From Chlamydiota bacterium (GTDB taxonomy: Bacteria; Chlamydiota; Chlamydiia; Chlamydiales; Rhabdochlamydiaceae), in the NCBI GenBank assembly GCA_013041585.1, contig JABEVM010000036.1:1-5561 (forward strand): a stretch of DNA of 5,561 nt, written 5' to 3'. Shown one piece after another: positions 1 through 5,327 of the stretch; position 1 is the stretch's first letter; every line of letters starts with the position of its first letter. A program made the position numbers and the translations under genes. The notes under the pieces were generated by a model. That model did no database searches. It saw nothing but the letters and a program-made list of their open reading frames with translations, and was not told where the DNA came from.

Positions 1-429
1 GGTCTTGTTATGGCAAGGCTTTGTCCTGTAGATTATCACAGATTTCATTTTCCTTTTAGCTGCATAGCCTCTCAGCCCAAGCTGATTAACGGGCCTCTTT
101 ATTCAGTTAACCCAATTGCGCTCCGAAAAAATATTTCCATACTCAGCGAAAACAAACGGATGATCACAGAGCTTACTTCTGCGGTATTCGGGAAAGTTCT
201 CTACATAGAAGTAGGTGCTACCTATGTGGGAAGTATCGAGCAAACTTTCACCTCTGGAAAAATGAACGAAAAAGGAGAAGAAAAAGGTTTTTTCTCGTTT
301 GGCGGCTCAAGTCTTATTTTGCTTTTTGAAAAAGATAGAATCGAATTTGATGCGGATTTAGTAGAGTCATCGAAAAATCATATAGAAACCAGAGGGCTAC
401 TTGGACAGTCCTTAGGTAGGGCTCTTTAA
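1..429 (+). CDS. psd: Phosphatidylserine decarboxylase proenzyme, C-terminal part (5' end outside window)
   Basis: This enzyme decarboxylates phosphatidylserine to phosphatidylethanolamine at the inner membrane, the last step of PE synthesis. The frame is open from base 1, so the ATG at base 10 is an internal codon. The 142 visible residues are about the C-terminal half of a family protein of roughly 300. Visible landmarks are PVDYHRFHFP (fragment residues 9-18, with the two histidines expected at the catalytic site at 13 and 16), the SVNPIAL segment, EVGATYVGSI, and EKGFFSFGGSS. The proenzyme should cleave itself between Gly102 and Ser103 of the fragment, leaving a 40-residue alpha chain whose N-terminal serine becomes the pyruvoyl cofactor. 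The FGGSS site replaces the LGST of E. coli-type Psd. This context, with FDADLV and GQSLG near the end, resembles chlamydial Psd. The gene is intact as far as seen and ends in TAA. It converges on the glycosidase gene. Confidence 0.95.
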   Translation, partial: GLVMARLCPVDYHRFHFPFSCIASQPKLINGPLYSVNPIALRKNISILSENKRMITELTSAVFGKVLYIEVGATYVGSIEQTFTSGKMNEKGEEKGFFSFGGSSLILLFEKDRIEFDADLVESSKNHIETRGLLGQSLGRAL

Positions 430-463
430 ACTTGCTTTTGCTGTAGAAAATCTCTAGAAATAG

Positions 464-483
464 CCGAATTTATGAAAATTCGG
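464..483. terminator. Stem-loop between convergent genes, possible bidirectional terminator
   Basis: CCGAATTT, loop ATGA, AAATTCGG forms a perfect 8-bp stem 34 bases after the psd stop and 29 bases beyond the glycosidase stop. Its place between two converging genes suggests transcription termination in both directions. The U-run is poor: on the + strand the stem is followed by ACATAAAC, and on the - strand by CTATTTCTAG. It is therefore not a textbook intrinsic terminator. Confidence 0.5.
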
Positions 484-512
484 ACATAAACAAAAGGAGA
501 GGCAATTTCTTC

Positions 513-3161
513 CTATCGTCTAAATTCATCAATTAAGTTAGCTACAAGACCACTCCATCCCGTTTGATGAGAGGCGCCAAGCCCCTTTCCCGTATCTCCA
601 TGATAGTATTCATGAAAAAGGACATTGTTGATAAAATTAGGGTCCTTGCTCAAAGGAAAGGAAGAAAGGGAACGACGCGTTCCCGATTCATCTAAAGTAA
701 ACAGGGAAATTAACCCATTTGCAAAATATCTTGCGATTTCTTCGATCTCTACAGGCTTTTCATTTGGCGATTCAATTTTGAACATGGGGCCGAATGCGGA
801 AGAGAAAACTTTTAAAGACTCGATGAGTAAGTAATTGGTTGGGAACCAAATTGGACCTCTCCAATTCGAGTTTCCTCCTTTGATTCTAACGATTGATTCT
901 CCTGGTTCGTATCCCACTTGCATGTCTTTATAGAAAAAGGGATTGTTCTCGTGGAATTTCGATAGACTTCGTATACCAAAGGAGGAGCGGAATTCTTGAG
1001 GATCCCATAGATAGCGCAAAATTCTTCCTAACCGCTCTTCATCTACTAAAGTGAGTACATATTGTTTGCGATTTTCTACGGTAGTAGGAAGGACGCATAC
1101 GCTTACTAAATCTTTTCGATTTTTCAGGAACCAAAGGAAATTTTTTTTAAATTCTGGGAAATTATCTAGTTCTTTTTCACCTAATGTTTCAATGGCATAA
1201 AGAGGAATAAGACCCACTAAGGAACGTACTCGGAACCTTGAAAATTTTCCATCAGGGTAGAGAAGAACGTCATAGAAAAATCCATCTTCTTCAGCCCACA
1301 TGTTAAACTGTTTATTTCCCATTTGTCTCATTGCATGAGCTACGTAGACAAAGTGTTGGAAAAATTTAACCCCCATGGCTTCATAAGAATGATCTTCTTT
1401 GGCTAGCTCTAATGAGATTTGCATCAAATTAAGCGAGAACATCGCCATCCATCCCGTTCCATCGGATTGTTTGAGGGTGGCCCCTTCTTCAAAAGTTTTT
1501 GAGCGGTCAATCAAGGTAATATTATCAAGACCTAAAAATCCTCCTTCAAAAACGTTACAACCGGATTTGTCAACTTTGTTGACCCAATACGTGAAGTTAA
1601 TGAGGAGTTTGAAAAAACATTTTTTTAGAAAAGCTCGATCCTCTATGCCGAATTTGTCTTTTTGCATTTTGTATAGACGATAAGCCGCCCAAGCTTGGAC
1701 AGGAGGATTTAAATCAGAAAACTCCCATTCATAGGCAGGTATAGCTCCATTGGGGTGTTGAAATTGATCAAAAAGGAGAAGCCATAGTTGATCTTTGGCA
1801 AATTCAATATCGACAAGACCAAGTGTAAGACAATGGAAAGCTAAATCCCATGCTGCAAACCACGGATATTCCCATTTATCAGGCATCGAAAGCACGCGCA
1901 TGCTATTGAGATGGCGCCAATGCGTATTGCGAATGTTCTGACGAGCATAATGAATGTCGTGAGGAGGATGCTCTGGCTCGAGCCACTCATTTACATCAAA
2001 GAGATAAAATTGCTTTGTCCAAAGCATTCCTGCTAGAGCTTGCCTTTGTATTAATTTTTCATCGGCGCTTGCTTTAGGGGGATGGATTGTTTCGTAGAAT
2101 TCATCGCTCTCTTTTTTTCGTAGAGCAATTACCTGATCGACATCTTGCAGGGCATTTCTCATAGGCTGATTGGTTAGCCTCAGATGGATGACTACTGATC
2201 CTTGAGCAGGAACAGATTCGAAGAAATAATGTAAACAGGCCTTTGTTCCCTTTTCTTCAGGGTTGACCGTCTTTTCTTTATTGATGATTGCACGATGGAA
2301 TCCATCTTTATAATAGCTTGGCTCCGCTGCAGGAGTATCATTGTTTGTGAAAAGAGGGGTAGCTCCAGCAGTTCCATAAAGATAGCGTTTTCCTAAGTGA
2401 TAGTCGAATGCGAGGTGGGGTGAAGAAATAAGCTTTGTATCATCAGCTAAAAGACAAAGTGCAGATTGATTTCTGGAATCATTTGTAATGATAGGCTGAG
2501 GAAAGGGTGTTTTTGACCAGGACCATTGATTGCGAAACCAGAGCTGGGGCAAAATATGCAAGGGAGCCGTATCTGGGCCGCGATTAAAGGCTTCAATTCG
2601 TATGCAAATGTCCTCATTGGAGGCTTTCGCATATTCGATCACGATATCAAAATAGCGGTTATCTGCAAAAACGCCCGTATCTACAAGTTCAAACTCTGGA
2701 TCTTTTGAGCTTTTTTGCGCATTTACTTCTTTCAATTGGCGATAAGGGAATTCTGCTTGAGGATATTTATAAAGATATTTCATGTAGGAATGCGTAGGTG
2801 TTCCGTCAAGATAATAGTAACATTCCTTAACATCTTCGCCATGATTCCCCTCGGGAGAAGAAAGTCCAAAGAGTCTCTCTTTTAAAATAGGATCTTTTCC
2901 GTTCCAAAAGGCTGGGGAAAATACCATGATTTGATAGCGGTCACACCACCCTGCAATTCCATCTTCTCCGCATCTATAGGCTCTTCGGTGTGATTCATCA
3001 AAAGGAAAATAGGCCCAAGCATCTCCATTCCAACTGTAATCTTCTCTTACGGTCCCCCATGATCTTTCAGACACATAAGGCCCCCATTTGTACCAAAAAG
3101 GCACAGGTTCTTGCGAATTGTTTGAGAGTCTTTCATATTCTTTTGAGTGGATCGTTTTCAT
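513..3161 (-). CDS. GH63 / MGH1-like glycoside hydrolase, probable alpha-glucosidase
   Basis: An 882-residue protein of the large bacterial GH63-type group (related to yeast YMR196W and, in the C-terminal domain, to mannosylglycerate hydrolase MGH1). These are inverting hydrolases acting mostly on alpha-glucosidic bonds; the substrate of this subgroup is not settled. The N-terminal signature WGPYVSERSWGTVREDY is at about 26-42, followed by AYRCGEDGIAGWCDRYQ and NGKDPILKERLFGL. The expected layout is an N-terminal beta domain to about 360, then an (alpha/alpha)6 barrel to the end. Barrel landmarks are PWFAAWDLAFH, with Asp439 the likely general acid; GFLGLDN near 546; EEDGFFYDV near 624-632; NWRGPIW at 766-772; and FHEYYHGDTGKG followed by HQTGWSGLV, with Glu851 the likely general base. 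Assigning the catalytic residues is my inference from GH63 architecture. Length is normal and no frameshift is visible. There is no signal peptide or membrane segment, so it should be cytoplasmic. The ATG at 3161 follows a weak purine-rich AAAAAGG. The gene stands alone between Psd (convergent) and the efflux operon (same strand, 190 bp upstream). Confidence 0.9.
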   Translation of the reverse strand: MKTIHSKEYERLSNNSQEPVPFWYKWGPYVSERSWGTVREDYSWNGDAWAYFPFDESHRRAYRCGEDGIAGWCDRYQIMVFSPAFWNGKDPILKERLFGLSSPEGNHGEDVKECYYYLDGTPTHSYMKYLYKYPQAEFPYRQLKEVNAQKSSKDPEFELVDTGVFADNRYFDIVIEYAKASNEDICIRIEAFNRGPDTAPLHILPQLWFRNQWSWSKTPFPQPIITNDSRNQSALCLLADDTKLISSPHLAFDYHLGKRYLYGTAGATPLFTNNDTPAAEPSYYKDGFHRAIINKEKTVNPEEKGTKACLHYFFESVPAQGSVVIHLRLTNQPMRNALQDVDQVIALRKKESDEFYETIHPPKASADEKLIQRQALAGMLWTKQFYLFDVNEWLEPEHPPHDIHYARQNIRNTHWRHLNSMRVLSMPDKWEYPWFAAWDLAFHCLTLGLVDIEFAKDQLWLLLFDQFQHPNGAIPAYEWEFSDLNPPVQAWAAYRLYKMQKDKFGIEDRAFLKKCFFKLLINFTYWVNKVDKSGCNVFEGGFLGLDNITLIDRSKTFEEGATLKQSDGTGWMAMFSLNLMQISLELAKEDHSYEAMGVKFFQHFVYVAHAMRQMGNKQFNMWAEEDGFFYDVLLYPDGKFSRFRVRSLVGLIPLYAIETLGEKELDNFPEFKKNFLWFLKNRKDLVSVCVLPTTVENRKQYVLTLVDEERLGRILRYLWDPQEFRSSFGIRSLSKFHENNPFFYKDMQVGYEPGESIVRIKGGNSNWRGPIWFPTNYLLIESLKVFSSAFGPMFKIESPNEKPVEIEEIARYFANGLISLFTLDESGTRRSLSSFPLSKDPNFINNVLFHEYYHGDTGKGLGASHQTGWSGLVANLIDEFRR

Positions 3162-3214
3162 AGGCCTTTTTCTTTTGGAGAGATTTCATCGATCTATTTG
3201 TATAACTAGAATTT

Positions 3215-3243
3215 TCTATAGTGAATAATAAATTACTCATCAA
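3215..3243 (-). promoter_or_regulatory. Candidate sigma-70 type promoter for the GH63 gene
   Basis: Read on the - strand, TTGATG (3243-3238) and TATAGA (3220-3215) are separated by exactly 17 bases. Each box matches the consensus at 4 of 6 positions. Transcription would start near 3208, leaving a leader of about 47 bases. Spacing and position are good, but in AT-rich DNA the match is modest. One copy of the TGAGTAAT octamer overlaps the -35 box and spacer. Confidence 0.45.
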
Positions 3244-3309
3244 GAGAAAATGAGAGCAAAATCCCGCTTTGATAGGGAAATGTTTCTCGTAAGAGTATTT
3301 GATTACTCA
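3232..3309. repeat. Pair of ATTACTCA octamers upstream of the GH63 gene (candidate operator)
   Basis: ATTACTCA occurs at 3232-3239 and again at 3302-3309 as a direct repeat with starts 70 bp apart (TGAGTAAT in the direction of the GH63 gene). The first copy overlaps the candidate -35 region; the second lies upstream of the promoter, just past the stop codon of the MFS gene. The same octamer appears twice, also 70 bp apart, upstream of the dehydrogenase gene. The repeats are seen directly; a regulatory role is inferred. Apart from these repeats and the promoter, the gap 3162-3351 shows no gene and no convincing terminator for the upstream operon. Confidence 0.4.
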
Positions 3310-3351
3310 CGATGTAAATGAGGGGTTTTATCAATGAAAAAACAAACTGCT

Positions 3352-4518
3352 CTACTCTTTCTGAGATGCACCTGAAACTTTGAGAAACAGCCATAGCATC
3401 ACCATAATGATCGAAAGTACTCCCATAACGATGGGAAGGGAGATAGGTACTTTGGAAAAAGTTGCACCGACAATCCATGTCAAAAGAGTCGCAAGGCCAA
3501 TATTGCAAAATTGCATAGTAGAAGAAGCGTATGACTTGTCATGCATTTTTGAAAGCACCTCTGCAGAAGCTACAGGAAATATAATCACATTGCCTATTTG
3601 GGAAAATGCGAATGGCAAAAAAAGACTCCATTCATTTAAAAATCCCTGTTTTAGCAACAATCCCATTGCCACTATCCCTGTTAGGGAGGCAAGAATTGCA
3701 AAGAAGAGGATGAGTTGAGGACTGAATTTTTTTGCTATCTTTATCAATAAAAGGGATCCAATAATCATTCCGACAGAAGGAATGATGTTGAGATATCCAT
3801 ATATTGCAGGGGTTATTCTCATCAATTCAATGGCCAGAAACGGAGCTTCAGCTGCAAAAATATAAATGATCCCTGTGCTTATTCCCATTAAAGCCGCATT
3901 GATTAGCAGAAATCTGTTTTTGAATTGGGCTCCATATCCTTGAAGTATGCGATTCAAAGAAAGGGCTTGTTTATCAATAGCAGGCTCTTTTCTTGGTAAA
4001 AAAAGAGATAAAATTACTAGAAAGGTTGTATATCCTATAAGAAATATAAAATTGCTTTTCCATAGATAATTCTCTGTTAAATATCCGCCAATGGAAGTTG
4101 CAATACCCGGCGTTGCCGAAAATGAAAGCAATACTATAGCAAGTATTCTAGATGCATCTCCTCCTTTATAGCGATCTCCGATCAGCGTGAAAGTGATTTG
4201 GAAGCCTCCCGCAGTTCCGAGGGCCTGCACGATTCGCCCAAACACGAAGAAGTTGAAGGAAGGTGCCAAAAGGCATAAAAGCGTTCCTAAAACTGCAAGT
4301 CCAAGCCCTACAAAAATCCCTTTTTTCCGGCCTATTCTATTTGCTATGGGTCCATAAAGAAGAATACCGAAAGCATATCCTAAAAGATAGCCGGTTATCA
4401 TAAGATGCGCATGCGATTCTGAAATTGCAAAATAGTGTGCGATCGCAGGAAAAGCTGGAGTGATAAGAAATGCAGTGAATGGTCCAAAGGAGACTAAAAA
4501 AAATAAGATCCAGATCAT
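3352..4518 (-). CDS. MFS transporter, DHA1 family, Bcr/CflA-like drug efflux protein
   Basis: A 388-residue, strongly hydrophobic protein of normal length for a 12-helix major facilitator. The Bcr/CflA group exports drugs such as bicyclomycin and chloramphenicol, and sometimes cysteine or sugars, by proton antiport in the inner membrane. Helix 1 (about 3-22) ends in ITPAFPAIA, matching the 'YLPALPAIA' pattern of Bcr proteins. The loop 2-3 motif A is GPIANRIGRKKG (56-67). The helix 4 motif B region is GRIVQALGTAGG, with Arg95. A motif C-like SATPGIATSIGG is in helix 5 (134-145), typical of drug antiporters. A charged central loop around 174-195 separates the two six-helix halves. One oddity is that the usually conserved Asp of motif A is Asn60. 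The start ATG overlaps the stop of the upstream VOC gene by four bases (ATGA), and no strong SD of its own is visible, so translation is probably coupled. The substrate cannot be read from the sequence. Confidence 0.85.
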   Translation of the reverse strand: MIWILFFLVSFGPFTAFLITPAFPAIAHYFAISESHAHLMITGYLLGYAFGILLYGPIANRIGRKKGIFVGLGLAVLGTLLCLLAPSFNFFVFGRIVQALGTAGGFQITFTLIGDRYKGGDASRILAIVLLSFSATPGIATSIGGYLTENYLWKSNFIFLIGYTTFLVILSLFLPRKEPAIDKQALSLNRILQGYGAQFKNRFLLINAALMGISTGIIYIFAAEAPFLAIELMRITPAIYGYLNIIPSVGMIIGSLLLIKIAKKFSPQLILFFAILASLTGIVAMGLLLKQGFLNEWSLFLPFAFSQIGNVIIFPVASAEVLSKMHDKSYASSTMQFCNIGLATLLTWIVGATFSKVPISLPIVMGVLSIIMVMLWLFLKVSGASQKE

Positions 4519-4904
4519 CTATTTTTTTGATCCACATGCATTTCAATGATTTCCATGTAATTTCCAAAGGGATCTACGATATAAAATCGATCTCGATCTG
4601 GAATAACCACAGCTTCTCGAATATCTGCACCTTTTTGTTCGAATTCCTTTCTTACTGCTGCAATATTTTTGACTTCAAATGCCGGATGGCGGCTTTCAAC
4701 AGTTTTGACAAAAGGAGGAGAGAAGTCTATGTGTAGCAAAATATCTAAAATCTGATACCAAATTAGAACGTATACTTCATTTAAGACCGGGGGTCTCGGA
4801 ACTTCCTTTAGACCAAGAACGGTCCCATAAAACCATCGAACTTTTTCTTCTTGTCCTTCAGGAACATTTATCGTCACGTGGTTAAGACGACGAAATTCTA
4901 CCAT
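4515..4904 (-). CDS. VOC family protein (glyoxalase / bleomycin-resistance fold)
   Basis: A 129-residue, single-domain vicinal oxygen chelate protein built of two beta-alpha-beta-beta-beta modules. Module 1 starts with RRLNHVTINVPEGQE and WFYGTVLGL; module 2 starts with RHPAFEVKN and ends with DRFYIVDPFGNYMEIIE. Likely metal ligands are His9, His73 and Glu118 (or Glu121), the usual VOC pattern. Members include glyoxalase I, dioxygenases and resistance proteins that bind or modify antibiotics. The FYGxVLGL...RFYxxDPFGNxxE pattern fits the small uncharacterised glyoxalase-like group, so the substrate is unknown. I prefer the ATG at 4904 because GGAG lies six bases upstream. The same frame extends to an in-frame ATG at 4916 and a TTG at 4940, but neither has a comparable SD and the family normally begins just before the LNHV strand. 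It is the first gene of a two-gene operon with the MFS transporter, suggesting a role in detoxification or resistance (inference). Confidence 0.88.
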   Translation of the reverse strand: MVEFRRLNHVTINVPEGQEEKVRWFYGTVLGLKEVPRPPVLNEVYVLIWYQILDILLHIDFSPPFVKTVESRHPAFEVKNIAAVRKEFEQKGADIREAVVIPDRDRFYIVDPFGNYMEIIEMHVDQKNR

Positions 4905-4910
4905 ACATAT

Positions 4911-4914
4911 CTCC
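4911..4914 (-). promoter_or_regulatory. Shine-Dalgarno GGAG deciding the VOC start
   Basis: CTCC on the + strand reads GGAG on the - strand, six bases ahead of the ATG at 4904. It directly overlaps the region that a longer TTG- or ATG-started reading would translate, so it favours the shorter 129-residue product. Confidence 0.7.
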
Positions 4915-4993
4915 ATAAAAATTTTGTTGAGAGGGTCCAAGTATCTGACGTTGTAAAAGTAGTTTGTTTTCTAATTTTTTCATTGTTATTAGT

Positions 4994-5007
4994 GTTTTTA
5001 TAAAAAC
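4994..5007. repeat. Perfect 14-bp palindrome, GTTTTTATAAAAAC
   Basis: The sequence is identical on both strands. It lies 90 bp upstream of the VOC start and includes TATAAA on each strand. It could be an operator or part of the VOC-MFS promoter, but AT-only palindromes arise easily in AT-rich DNA. Confidence 0.35.
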
Positions 5008-5080
5008 GATTTTAATTCTCATTAAATCTTGGTATATGAGTTTATCTTTTTTTTAACAAACACAAACTTTGCTGAAAATA

Positions 5081-5147
5081 GAGAATAGCCTGGTACGGGC
5101 GATAGATTTTTTGGGATCTGAGTCAAGAACAAGGAGATACTATTCTC
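5081..5147. repeat. Inverted repeat GAGAATAG...CTATTCTC closing a 51-base interior
   Basis: The 8-base arms at 5081-5088 and 5140-5147 are perfect complements. Outside them AAAA and TTTT runs can add four pairs after a two-base mismatch. The interior can form two small hairpins: GCCTG/CGGGC around 5088-5100 (one G-U pair) and AGAT/ATCT at 5104-5119. The + strand continues into ATTTTTG. This could be a structured leader or small RNA, an operator, or a decayed repeat element; sequence alone does not decide. It does not fold as a tRNA and matches no riboswitch I recognise. Confidence 0.35.
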
Positions 5148-5208
5148 ATTTTTGTGATTGGCTCTTCATACTGTTGAGTCGGCATTATAGGCTTTTGATA
5201 CAAGTAGC

Positions 5209-5286
5209 TGAGTAATTTCCCAAAGTGCAAAAAAGTTAGAACTGTACTGAAAGGTTATCCGTTGACACATAAGCAAATATTACTCA
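5209..5286. repeat. TGAGTAAT / ATTACTCA octamer pair upstream of the dehydrogenase (candidate operator)
   Basis: TGAGTAAT at 5209-5216 and its reverse complement ATTACTCA at 5279-5286 form an inverted pair with starts 70 bp apart. The downstream copy overlaps the spacer and -10 region of the dehydrogenase promoter; the other lies upstream of the -35 box. The 5209 copy shares the ten-base word TGAGTAATTT with the copy at 3239-3230 upstream of the GH63 gene. Additional TGAGT words occur at 5037, 5119 and 5175. Binding by a regulator is inferred. Confidence 0.4.
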
Positions 5287-5292
5287 TATATA
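5262..5292 (+). promoter_or_regulatory. Candidate sigma-70 type promoter for the dehydrogenase gene
   Basis: A perfect TTGACA is at 5262-5267. The -10 box is either CATATA (5285-5290, 17-base spacer, 3 of 6 matches) or TATATA (5287-5292, 19-base spacer, 4 of 6). Transcription would start close to 5298, giving a leader of about 30 bases before the ATG at 5328. An ATTACTCA octamer overlaps the -10 side. Confidence 0.55.
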
Positions 5293-5327
5293 AAAAAAGT
5301 TACTTAATGATTTTTAGAGGACTTCGA

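Larger units (their letters stand above)
4905..5327. other. Gene-free divergent intergenic region, 423 bp
   Basis: No credible coding frame exists here on either strand. The region separates the leftward VOC-MFS operon from the rightward dehydrogenase gene and must hold promoters for both. It is very AT-rich, with T-runs such as 5047-5054. It contains a 14-bp palindrome (4994-5007), a long-range inverted repeat (5081-5147), a 9-base direct repeat ATTCTCATT (5015-5023 and 5142-5150), several TGAGT words, and the dehydrogenase promoter near 5262-5292. I could not identify a convincing -35/-10 pair for the VOC gene; a TATAAA lies within the 14-bp palindrome, but without a good -35 partner. Confidence 0.8.

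Noticed and set aside
625..834. 69-residue + strand frame inside the glycosidase gene
   Set aside because: It is antisense to the conserved C-terminal barrel of GH63, resembles no family, and has no supporting context.
3293..3308. GAGTA-TTTGAT-TACTC hairpin after the MFS gene as a terminator
   Set aside because: The stem is only five pairs, is AT-rich, and is not followed by a T-run on either strand; it partly arises from the ATTACTCA repeat.
3250..3321. Small + strand ORF of 23 codons (MRAKSRFDRE...) in the gap between MFS and GH63
   Set aside because: No good SD at a suitable distance, no promoter pointing rightwards, and no recognisable sequence; this length is expected by chance.
3233..3508. 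91-residue - strand frame overlapping the end of the MFS gene
   Set aside because: It lies in another frame over the conserved transporter C-terminus, with no recognisable domain.
4479..4736. 85-residue + strand frame opposite the VOC gene
   Set aside because: It is antisense to the well-conserved VOC domain and the ATGA junction; a shadow frame.
5081..5147. A tRNA or tmRNA-like gene suggested by the 8-bp closing stem and 67-base length
   Set aside because: No T-arm GGTTCGA-type sequence, no anticodon-arm geometry and no CCA end; the internal stems do not fit a cloverleaf.
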